Source: CAZOEL01 sp964578835 (lineage in GTDB: Bacteria > Desulfobacterota > Syntrophobacteria > Syntrophobacterales > Syntrophobacteraceae). Taken from it: 64,000 nt of DNA. Made by a program: the position numbers and the translations under genes. Shown here one piece after another: positions 54,998-62,731 of the stretch. The stretch is from the NCBI GenBank assembly GCA_964578835.1, contig CAZOEL010000017.1, positions 1 to 64,000 of the forward strand, written 5' to 3'. The notes below the pieces were generated by a model. The model was not told the DNA's origin. It worked only from the letters and a program-made list of their open reading frames with translations, and did not search any database. Every line of letters starts with the position of its first letter. Position 1 is the first letter of the stretch.

Positions 54998-55029
54998 GCG
55001 TGCGATGCGCCCCGAAGCGCATCGCACGC
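54998..55029 (+). terminator. 13-bp perfect hairpin after the parvulin gene
   Basis: GCGTGCGATGCGC (54998-55010), a six-base loop CCCGAA, and GCGCATCGCACGC (55017-55029) form a perfect stem 24 bp after the stop codon. No T run follows, so it may be a 3'-end stabiliser or a factor-assisted terminator rather than a classic one. Confidence 0.5.
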
Positions 55030-55160
55030 GCTTCCGTGCGTGACACATAAGCGTAGTCGTGGCATAATAAGATTCTTGAATGTCGTGAGCTATCTGGAAA
55101 GAGTTGTCTATCCAGTAGGGATGATTGCGTCACGGGTATATGGCTCTGATGGGGCGGACG

Positions 55161-56741
55161 ATGGGCATGTTTTCCTTTAGCGAATCGGATCGACGGCAAA
55201 TGCAATCTCTCGGCATTACTGAAGATATGGTAATGTCGCAGATTGAGCTTTTTCGTAGATCCTCCTCTTATCTCCGGTTGACAAAGCCATGCACTCCCGT
55301 TAGCGGGGTGAGAAGAATCCCTCTAAAGGATATAAGCAATTACCTGAAGTTGCATGAAAAAGGGGCTCGCGCCGGGCGATTTCAGAAATTCGTTCCAGCC
55401 TCCGGCGCCGCCACTCGAATGTTCCAGTCTCTTCTTCAGATCTATAACATGCCCCACTATCTGGAATGCGATGAACTGCATCGGCGGGTGGAGCAAGGCG
55501 TTTCCGTGGCTTGCGATTTCTTGAGATTCGTAAAAGAGCTGAAGCGTTTTGCTTTTTTTGAAGAGCTCGATTCCGTTCTGAACAGAGACGGTTTGATGCT
55601 CGACATGTTGACCGACACTGGGCAGTTCCGAACGCTTCTTGATTATGTTCTTACAGACCGGGGACTCAACTTTGCCTCGCTCCCCAAAGGATTGCTCAAG
55701 TTTCATAAATACCCAAAAGAGCAGAGAACCGCATTCGAAGAACATCTGATTGAAGCAGCGCATTACCTGCGAGATCAAAAAGGGAGGTGCTCTCTCCACT
55801 TCACCATTTCGCCCGAGCATGAAAAGGCTTTTCTCCAGCTGTATCAAAAAGCGAAAACAAGCTATGGAGAACGATACAGAATCGGATACGAAGTCTTTTT
55901 CTCCTTTCAGAAGCCTTCAACCGACACGATTGCCGTGGAATTGGACAATCGACCGTTCAGAGACCGTTTTGGGCATCTTCATTTCAGACCGGGGGGACAT
56001 GGGGCTCTACTTGAAAATCTCAACGATCTTCGGGGAGATCTTGTCTACATAAAGAATATCGATAACTTATGCCCAGATCATCTAAAGGGAAGCGTGTCGT
56101 TTTGGAAAAAAGTGCTGGGCGGCTACTTGATCGAGTTGCAGGAAGCCACCCATAACCATATCCGAAAGTTGAATGCGGGAAATTTAGAAGCTTATGTCGA
56201 AAACGCCGAAGCGTTCGCGCGTGATGCTCTTTTTATTCAGTTTGCCGATGGTTTTGAGCAAAGACCCCTGGAAGAGAGGCGCGGCTTTTTACTCAAAAAG
56301 CTCAACCGCCCCATCCGCATTTGCGGAGTGGTCCCGAATGCCGGTCATCCCGGAGGAGCCCCTTTTTGGGTGGAGGGCAAAGACGGACAGCTGTCCATTC
56401 AAATCGTAGAGCAGGCTCAGGTGGATTTTTCTTCAATGGAGCAGCACGATATCTGGACTGCATCAACGCATTTCAATCCGGTCGATCTGGTCTGCGCCGT
56501 CAGGGACTATCGGGGCGAGCCCTTTGATTTGAAGCGGTTTACCGACCCCGACGCCGTTTTCATTTCCAGGAAATCCAAGAATGGCAGAGAGCTTAAAGCC
56601 TTGGAGCTTCCAGGCTTGTGGAACGGCTCCATGGCGGATTGGATTACGATCATCGTAGAAGTTCCGGAAACAACTTTCAACCCGGTGAAGACCATCTTCG
56701 ACCTGCTGCGCCCCGAGCACCAACCTTACGCCGGCATCTAA
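55161..56741 (+). CDS. DUF4301 family protein
   Basis: Protein of 526 residues belonging to DUF4301, a nucleotidyltransferase-like family seen in Bacteroidota and Desulfobacterota. Conserved phrases include KFVPASGAATRMFQSLL (phosphate-binding-like loop), GLLKFHKYPKEQRTAFEEHL, FRDRFGHLHFRPGGHGALLE and GVVPNAGHPGGAPFWVEGKD. No experimentally known function. The start is uncertain: several in-frame ATGs exist at 55140, 55149, 55161 and 55167, and a TTG at 55125; the family usually begins with MFSxxD, favouring 55161 or 55167. Confidence 0.8.
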   Translation: MGMFSFSESDRRQMQSLGITEDMVMSQIELFRRSSSYLRLTKPCTPVSGVRRIPLKDISNYLKLHEKGARAGRFQKFVPASGAATRMFQSLLQIYNMPHYLECDELHRRVEQGVSVACDFLRFVKELKRFAFFEELDSVLNRDGLMLDMLTDTGQFRTLLDYVLTDRGLNFASLPKGLLKFHKYPKEQRTAFEEHLIEAAHYLRDQKGRCSLHFTISPEHEKAFLQLYQKAKTSYGERYRIGYEVFFSFQKPSTDTIAVELDNRPFRDRFGHLHFRPGGHGALLENLNDLRGDLVYIKNIDNLCPDHLKGSVSFWKKVLGGYLIELQEATHNHIRKLNAGNLEAYVENAEAFARDALFIQFADGFEQRPLEERRGFLLKKLNRPIRICGVVPNAGHPGGAPFWVEGKDGQLSIQIVEQAQVDFSSMEQHDIWTASTHFNPVDLVCAVRDYRGEPFDLKRFTDPDAVFISRKSKNGRELKALELPGLWNGSMADWITIIVEVPETTFNPVKTIFDLLRPEHQPYAGI

Positions 56742-57170
56742 AATCGCGGTTTAGTCTTTTATACATCGCCTCTATTGAGAAAATCCGGCCTTTGCCTCCT
56801 TTCATTTCAGTTATCTCTACCTCTTCTCCCATTCATGGAGCTCCGATTTTTCAACTAAGCCGCATTTACAGCCGTTAGCGATGCTTATAATAATATTATG
56901 AACGTTCACAAATGGATTCGGAGTTTTAGAAACCGGCTCTCACGAGCTTACTTTTATCCATGAGGACAAAATACGACTACAGAGATGACAAGGTCATTTT
57001 TGGATCAATAAGGAAAATAACACACCAACCCGGCTACCCGCCTAGATTGTCAGGCTCATGCCTGCCGCGGCCGATAAACCCGCCGCCCTTTCCTCTCAGG
57101 CACGAAATGCGAACATTGGAAATATGGCCAAGGGTAATCGGAGCCTCCAGGTGTTTGATAGGAGACTGAA
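56742..57170. other. Intergenic region, no supported gene
   Basis: About 430 bp. A 69-codon frame at 56960-57169 lacks a ribosome site and resembles nothing. The part near 56880-56900 is AT-rich and may carry the promoter of the small gene at 57171. Confidence 0.35.
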
Positions 57171-57362
57171 ATGATACTGGAATTACTGAGCTTGGGTAAT
57201 TTAGCCACTTGGGCATTTTGCTCTTTACTGATCTACCTCTCTCTGAATTTTCGCCTGTACATGATATTCCATCATCCAGGCCGAAAACTGAAAGCCAAAA
57301 CGAAAGTCGCGCGCTCCTCGGATGCTCCCATGATCCGAAGCGAGAGGCTCAATGAAAGCTAA
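57171..57362 (+). CDS. Small single-helix membrane protein
   Basis: Not recognised, 63 residues. TAGGAGACTGAA before ATG 57171 is a good ribosome site. Residues 1-27 are hydrophobic (LGNLATWAFCSLLIYLSLNF) and the rest is basic (HHPGRKLKAKTKVARSSD), so the C-terminus is expected in the cytoplasm. It is followed by a classic terminator at 57428, which supports a real transcript. Confidence 0.55.
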   Translation: MILELLSLGNLATWAFCSLLIYLSLNFRLYMIFHHPGRKLKAKTKVARSSDAPMIRSERLNES

Positions 57363-57427
57363 AAGCCAACGCAAAAGTCGGAAAGATTCAGTGATTATAT
57401 GATTACGACAAACAATGGCCGATGCTG

Positions 57428-57460
57428 AGCGGCGCCGACAACGAGCGCCGCTATTTTTTT
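57428..57460 (+). terminator. Rho-independent terminator
   Basis: AGCGGCGC (57428-57435) and GCGCCGCT (57445-57452) form an eight-pair GC-rich stem with a nine-base loop, followed directly by ATTTTTTT. Strong canonical terminator for the small gene upstream. Confidence 0.85.
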
Positions 57461-57587
57461 GCGCCTCACAACGAGATGCGGGTATTGAAGTGCGCTCTGG
57501 AGCAATTTGTGCCATATTGCCAGCCGAGATATGAAAAGAAGATGAAGCCATAAGAAAGAGGGAATAAGAATTCATAGGAGCTCACTT

Positions 57588-57932
57588 GTGGATATAGAAG
57601 ACATCTACGGCCTGATCCCCGCTTTTCCATGCATCCCGGGGTGCGTCGAATGCTGTCGAAGCTTCGGGGTTCCATCGAGGACGCGAGTAGAGGATGAGCG
57701 CATCAAAGAGTTTCTTCGAGCGCGCGGGCTGTCGATTAAATTAGCTCAGGGCACAACCTGCCCGTATGTTTCAGACGAAGGCTGCGCGATTTATCCAGTA
57801 CGGCCCCTCACATGCAGAATCTACGGAACATCGCCAAATTACCAGTGTAAAAGGGGCGCAAGGCCCCTCCAGCTTTTGCATCCGGACGAAGAAGTCGATA
57901 TTTTCCATTATTATCAGACAAATTTCTTCTGA
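57588..57932 (+). CDS. YkgJ-family cysteine cluster protein
   Basis: Small protein of 114 residues. Cysteines in CIPGCVECCRSFG near the N-terminus and in CPYVSDEGCAIYPVRPLTCR match the YkgJ (zinc- or iron-chelating) pattern CxxxCxxCC...CPxLxxxxCxIYxxRPxxCR. GTG 57588 is used, with TAGGAGCTCACTT upstream. Function unsettled in the family; metal binding is likely. Confidence 0.85.
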   Translation: MDIEDIYGLIPAFPCIPGCVECCRSFGVPSRTRVEDERIKEFLRARGLSIKLAQGTTCPYVSDEGCAIYPVRPLTCRIYGTSPNYQCKRGARPLQLLHPDEEVDIFHYYQTNFF

Positions 57933-58041
57933 CAGCGTCGACGGGCCGGCAATCCAAAGCAGCAAACGACACCCCGGCGCTGAGGATGATCAAGATGCCG
58001 GCGCCTGACTAACGCCAGCCAGCACCATGCATCGATATCTC

Positions 58042-58236
58042 TCATTGGCCGAACCTGTAGTTTGCCTCGTCTCCGGCTTTTCCAACCAAAACCAGAGCGC
58101 CCCCACATTCGACACAATAGGAATTACTCACAAGCTTGAGCTTGCTATCGGCAATATCTTCCAGCGACAACAAATCGAAACCGATATGAAGAGAGATTCC
58201 ACACTGAAGGCACATACATTCCATTTCCTGATCCAT
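58042..58236 (-). CDS. Small zinc-ribbon-like protein
   Basis: Protein of 64 residues with two CxxC knuckles, CMCLQC (residues 7-12) and CVEC (about 42-45), spaced like a zinc ribbon. GGAG eight bases before ATG 58236 supports translation; ATG 58224 is an in-frame alternative. A longer plus-strand frame overlaps but has no ribosome site. Family not recognised. Confidence 0.55.
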   Translation of the reverse strand: MDQEMECMCLQCGISLHIGFDLLSLEDIADSKLKLVSNSYCVECGGALVLVGKAGDEANYRFGQ

Positions 58237-58390
58237 AAGACAATCTCCATAACAACCGTCGGTTATTCTTTTTCGGAACGAAGCCGGTTCCCCTTTCCTG
58301 ACAGTGAGTGCAAATCACAACCGCCCGCAGTATAATCAAAATTCAGTATCGAGACAAACAGATGAAAGAAAAGCGGCGCCGCGCGACTAG

Positions 58391-58538
58391 TACTGCTTGG
58401 CGGAAATGCGCAGCCAGTTAAGGCGGGCGCGAAAAAACCCTGCCCACCCTACGCCTCCAAAGAGGTTGGAAGAGCGTAGGGTGGGCAAAAGCGAAGCGTT
58501 GCCCACCGAAACTGCGCCTAAACTTCCGCCTAGCAGTA
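58391..58538. mobile_element. MITE family B (148 bp, TSD CTAG)
   Basis: Ends are TACTGCTTGGCGGAA and, reversed, TACTGCTAGGCGGAA, 14 of 15 matches. It is flanked by CTAG on both sides (58387-58390 and 58539-58542). The core holds a large palindrome, GCCCACCCTACGC against GCGTAGGGTGGGC, around a short spacer. No coding capacity. It lies in the gap between the zinc-ribbon gene and xth. Confidence 0.8.
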
Positions 58539-58634
58539 CTAGCCTGCTGAGTGAAGCCTATGGTTATTTGCGCGAAGATGATTAGAATCCGCCTGTCGCA
58601 TTTCTGAAATCAGCGCAATCCGAGAGGAAGACGA

Positions 58635-59423
58635 ATGCTTTGGAAGATCGCTACATTCAACGTGAATGGCGTTAGAGCCCGTTTGGCCGGGGTGCTCGAG
58701 TGGCTGAAGATTCACCAACCGGATGTCCTCTGTTTACAGGAAATCAAATGCCGGGAAGACGCATTTCCGAGGGAGCCGTTCCAAGAGGCGGGATATAACG
58801 CCGTTGTTCGTGGACAAAAAGGCTTCAATGGCGTTGCAATCCTTGGGAAGACGGAGCCACGGGAAGTCTTGAGGGAGTTTTCAGACGATCTGGATGATGT
58901 CGAGGCGAGGATGATCTCGACGCTCATAGACGGAGTATGGGTAGTCAATACCTACATCCCTCAGGGAAAAAGTCCGGACCATCCTGCCTTCCAGTACAAG
59001 CTGGACTATTTTCGGAGGCTGAAGCGCTGGTTTGATGAGCGCTTCAATCCTCGTCTGCCCGTAGTGTGGCTGGGAGACCTGAATGTTGCTCCAAGCGAGC
59101 TTGACGTATTCGATCCTCGCAGAATGGATGGAAAGGTGGGTTTTCATCCGGCGGAGCGGGAAGCTTTTGACGATGTTGGCCGATGGGGATTCATCGATCT
59201 ATTCAGAAAACATCATCCGGGCGAAAAGCAGTTCACTTTCTGGGATTACCGTCTTCCAGGCGGATTTGCGAAGAATCTCGGTTGGCGCATAGACCACATC
59301 ATGACAACCGAATGCATGGCGCGAGCATCCGTCGAATGCATAGTGGATTCCATTCCCCGAGGCGGGCCAAATCCGAGCGACCACACGCCGGTTTGGGCTT
59401 CTTTCGATCTGGAAAAGCTTTAA
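58635..59423 (+). CDS. xth: Exodeoxyribonuclease III
   Basis: AP endonuclease / 3' exonuclease of base excision repair; 262 residues. Motifs are IATFNVNGVRARL, CLQEIKC (catalytic Glu), VVWLGDLNVAP (Asp and Asn) and NPSDHTPVW (Asp-His pair). GAGGAAGACGA precedes ATG 58635. Clear ortholog of the ExoIII branch (DNA repair rather than sphingomyelinase-like). Confidence 0.95.
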   Translation: MLWKIATFNVNGVRARLAGVLEWLKIHQPDVLCLQEIKCREDAFPREPFQEAGYNAVVRGQKGFNGVAILGKTEPREVLREFSDDLDDVEARMISTLIDGVWVVNTYIPQGKSPDHPAFQYKLDYFRRLKRWFDERFNPRLPVVWLGDLNVAPSELDVFDPRRMDGKVGFHPAEREAFDDVGRWGFIDLFRKHHPGEKQFTFWDYRLPGGFAKNLGWRIDHIMTTECMARASVECIVDSIPRGGPNPSDHTPVWASFDLEKL

Positions 59424-59542
59424 TTCCTTGATTCAAGCCTTTTCCCTGTCGATCTTCATTTCCCTTGACTTTTGTGTGACCGTTTTTTACAAGTCTTTGT
59501 TTACGTCAAAATCAGCCAGGAGAATGGAATCAAGGATAACCT

Positions 59543-60808
59543 ATGGAGATCATTCAATCCATTAAGGGCATGAACGATATCTTGCCAGGCGATGTCGAGT
59601 GGTGGCAGAGAGTCGAAGCTACAGCGAGGGAGTTATTCGAGATCTTTGGCTACCATGAAGTGAGGACGCCAGCCGTTGAGAAATTGGAGCTCTTCTCCAG
59701 AAGCATCGGCGAGAGCACCGATATCGTTGAAAAAGAAATGTACGCCTTTACCGACAGCAAAGGAGAATGGCTGGCGCTGAGGCCCGAAGCCACCGCATCG
59801 GTCGTTCGAGCATTCGTACAGCACAATCTACAGGCGGATCCCCTGGCGCGCAAATTTTACGCCATAGGGCCCATGTTCCGCCATGAGCGCCCACAAAAGG
59901 GGCGATACCGCCAGTTCCACCAGATAGACGTTGAAGCTTTCGGCATAGACGATCCCATGCTGGATGCAGAGCTCATGTACATGCTGCGCCTCTTCCTCGA
60001 GCGCCTCGGCCTTAGCGGCGTAGTGCTTCACATAAATTCTTTGGGTTGTCCCGAATGCAGAAAAGTATACCGGGAGGAGTTGCAGCGGTTTTTAGAAAAG
60101 CATGCGGAGAAGCTTTGTCCGGACTGTCAACGGCGCCGCAGCGTTAACCCTCTCAGGGCCTTCGACTGCAAAGTCGAACGTTGCCGGGAGGTAATCGCGG
60201 ATGCGCCTCTTCTTCTCAACTCCATCTGCGATGAGTGCTCCGAGCATTTTAGCCGCCTCAAATCCTACTTGGATCAGCTCGAAACATCCTACGAGGTCGA
60301 TCCCCGGATGGTGCGCGGATTGGATTATTATATGCGGACCACCTTTGAGATCATAACCGACAGGCTCGGCTCGCAGAACGCCGTTGGCGGAGGAGGTCGG
60401 TATAACGGCCTCATGAAGGACCTTGGCGGCCCGGATTTGCCAGGCATAGGGTTTGCCATAGGCATGGAAAGACTCATCCTTCTCCTGCAGCAGGAGCAGA
60501 CGATGGAGAAGAACTGCCGGGGAGCCTTCGTAGCCGCGCTTGGAGAAAAAGCCCGAGACAGAGCCTTTTTGCTGGTCCAGGAGATGCACAAGGCAGGCCT
60601 TGCAGCCGAAATCGATTATGAAGGCCGCAGCCTGAAAAGCCAGATGCGCCGCGCCGATAAGCTCGGAGCCCGACATGTCCTCATTCTCGGGGAAGAGGAA
60701 GTGAACAGGGGCGAGATACAGCTACGGGACATGGCGGACAAGACCCAGACGAATATTGCTCTTTCCGAAGCAGTTGAGGTTTTGAAAAAGTTGTATTTGC
60801 CCAAATAG
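59543..60808 (+). CDS. hisS: Histidyl-tRNA synthetase
   Basis: Class II synthetase, 421 residues. Motif 1-like YHEVRTPAVEKLELFSRSIG, motif 2 with FRHERPQKGRYRQFHQIDVE, the histidine-A motif LDYYMRTTFEI, and motif 3 GIGFAIGMERLILLL. A C-terminal anticodon domain (about 330-421) has AEIDYEGRSLKSQMRRADKL. A TTGACT at 59465 may be the -35 box of its promoter, with a poor TACAAG -10. Confidence 0.96.
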   Translation: MEIIQSIKGMNDILPGDVEWWQRVEATARELFEIFGYHEVRTPAVEKLELFSRSIGESTDIVEKEMYAFTDSKGEWLALRPEATASVVRAFVQHNLQADPLARKFYAIGPMFRHERPQKGRYRQFHQIDVEAFGIDDPMLDAELMYMLRLFLERLGLSGVVLHINSLGCPECRKVYREELQRFLEKHAEKLCPDCQRRRSVNPLRAFDCKVERCREVIADAPLLLNSICDECSEHFSRLKSYLDQLETSYEVDPRMVRGLDYYMRTTFEIITDRLGSQNAVGGGGRYNGLMKDLGGPDLPGIGFAIGMERLILLLQQEQTMEKNCRGAFVAALGEKARDRAFLLVQEMHKAGLAAEIDYEGRSLKSQMRRADKLGARHVLILGEEEVNRGEIQLRDMADKTQTNIALSEAVEVLKKLYLPK

Positions 60809-60870
60809 AGAACGCAAATCACAGCGCCGTCCGCGCGGCGGCCTTCATCCATATCACAGGAGATGACAGA

Positions 60871-62718
60871 GTGAGCCAGAGCGAAGTGGAGCAACAAACG
60901 AATTCCCAGGAAGGCGTCTATCCCGTGGCGACTATTGAACTGGACGCTTTGGGAGACATGCAAAGGACTCACGACTGCAACACCCTTGGCCCGGAGCATG
61001 TCGGGGAGCGCGTTATCCTCATGGGCTGGGTTTTGCGACGTCGCGATCATGGAGGTTTGATTTTCGTCGACCTGCGCGACAGAACGGGAATTACGCAAGT
61101 TGTCTTCGATCCGCAACACGACGAGGCTGCTCACGAGAGAGCGGGTCTATTGAGAAGCGAATTTGTCATTGCTGTGAGCGGAACGGTGCGACTGCGCCCC
61201 GAAGGCATGCAGAATCTCAAGCTGCGCACGGGAGAAATCGAAGTCATCGTTTCCGAGATCAAGATACTGAACAGCTCAAAAACGCCTCCTTTCCAGCTTG
61301 AAGACGATCTCGACGCCTCAGAAAACGTTCGATTGCGCTATCGGTACCTGGATCTTCGAAGGCCGAAAATGGTTCAGAACCTCATCATGCGGCATAAGGC
61401 GGCTCAGCTTACGCGCAACTTTTTCAGCAATCATGGCTTTATCGAAGTCGAGACTCCCGTACTGACGAAGAGCACGCCGGAGGGCGCCCGCGATTATCTG
61501 GTGCCGAGCCGGGTAAATGTCGGCAAATTTTATGCCCTTCCGCAATCGCCCCAGCTTTTCAAGCAACTCCTCATGGTAGCGGGCTTCGAACGCTACTTCC
61601 AGATAGTGAAATGCTTCCGGGACGAAGATCTCCGAGCGGACCGCCAGCCCGAGTTCACGCAGATCGATCTGGAGCTTTCCTTCATCAACGAAAAGCAGAT
61701 CTGCGATCTTATCGAAGGGTGGATAAAGCTGATTTTTAATGAGTTGATAGGAGTAGAGCTTTCGACGCCCTTTCCTCAAATGAGCTACGCCAAGGCCATG
61801 GAAGAATATGGAACGGACCGCCCCGATACGCGCTTTGACCTTCGTCTGGCGAATGTCACCGACATCATGGCCGATTCCGAAGCCCGCGTGTTTCGTCAGG
61901 CGGTAGAGCGCAACGGCATGGTCAAAGCGCTTCGACTGCCGCAGGGAAGCGTTCTCTCCCGCAAAGAGCTGGACGAGCTGGTCGAATACGCGAAAATTTT
62001 CGGCGCCCAGGGGATGGCCTGGATCAAGATTCTACCCGAAGGATGGCAATCGCCCATCGCCAAGTTCCTGCAAGAGGACGTGCGCAATCGCCTGGTCGAT
62101 CGACTCAAGCTCGAAACCGGGGATATCGTCTTTTTCGTAGCCGATCAGAGCAAGATTGTCCATGACGCGCTGGGGAATTTGCGCGTGAGGCTCGCCCATC
62201 AGACGAAGCTCGTAGATGCCGGGCTCTTCAACATGGTTTGGGTGACTCATTTCCCACTGCTCGAATGGGACCATGAAGAAAAGCGGTACACGTCCGTGCA
62301 CCATCCCTTTACCGCTCCGCTTGAAGAAGACATGCACCTTTTGGATGAAAGTCCGGAGCGGGTGAGGAGCCGCGCCTACGACCTGGTTCTGAACGGCACG
62401 GAGATCGGCGGCGGCAGCATCCGCATTCACAGCCGGGATGTCCAGAATCGCGTTTTTCGGGCCTTGGGAATAAGCGATGAAGAAGCTGCGGAGAAATTCG
62501 GCTTCCTCCTCGAAGCCCTGCAGTTCGGCGCTCCCCCGCATGGAGGGATTGCGTTCGGGTTCGACCGGTTGATGATGCTTCTCAGCGGGTCCGGCTCCAT
62601 TCGTGACGTTATCTCGTTCCCAAAAACTCAAAAAGCGACTTGCCTCATGACCGCGGCGCCCTCGGAGCCCGATGTGCGACAGCTTTTAGAGCTCGGCTTA
62701 AAAGTCGAGAAGCAATAG
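60871..62718 (+). CDS. aspS: Aspartyl/asparaginyl-tRNA synthetase (bacterial AspRS)
   Basis: Class II synthetase, 615 residues, with the bacterial-type GAD insertion. N-terminal OB domain (GWVLRRRDHGGLIFVDLRDR), motif 2 region FRDEDLRADRQPEFTQIDLE, and motif 3 GIAFGFDRLMMLLSGSGSI are present. GTG 60871 with AGGAG eight bases upstream is chosen. It gives 29 extra residues compared with a start at ATG 60958, where related proteins usually begin (MxRTHxC). In an organism without asparaginyl-tRNA synthetase this enzyme may be non-discriminating; that cannot be decided here. Confidence 0.95.
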   Translation: MSQSEVEQQTNSQEGVYPVATIELDALGDMQRTHDCNTLGPEHVGERVILMGWVLRRRDHGGLIFVDLRDRTGITQVVFDPQHDEAAHERAGLLRSEFVIAVSGTVRLRPEGMQNLKLRTGEIEVIVSEIKILNSSKTPPFQLEDDLDASENVRLRYRYLDLRRPKMVQNLIMRHKAAQLTRNFFSNHGFIEVETPVLTKSTPEGARDYLVPSRVNVGKFYALPQSPQLFKQLLMVAGFERYFQIVKCFRDEDLRADRQPEFTQIDLELSFINEKQICDLIEGWIKLIFNELIGVELSTPFPQMSYAKAMEEYGTDRPDTRFDLRLANVTDIMADSEARVFRQAVERNGMVKALRLPQGSVLSRKELDELVEYAKIFGAQGMAWIKILPEGWQSPIAKFLQEDVRNRLVDRLKLETGDIVFFVADQSKIVHDALGNLRVRLAHQTKLVDAGLFNMVWVTHFPLLEWDHEEKRYTSVHHPFTAPLEEDMHLLDESPERVRSRAYDLVLNGTEIGGGSIRIHSRDVQNRVFRALGISDEEAAEKFGFLLEALQFGAPPHGGIAFGFDRLMMLLSGSGSIRDVISFPKTQKATCLMTAAPSEPDVRQLLELGLKVEKQ

Positions 62719-62731
62719 AGGAGCAGAACAG

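Noticed and set aside
56960..57169. 69-codon frame before the small membrane protein gene
   Set aside because: No ribosome site; composition rich in Pro and Arg without domain signal.
58027..58335. 102-codon plus-strand frame
   Set aside because: Opposite strand has a better-supported zinc-ribbon gene with a ribosome site.
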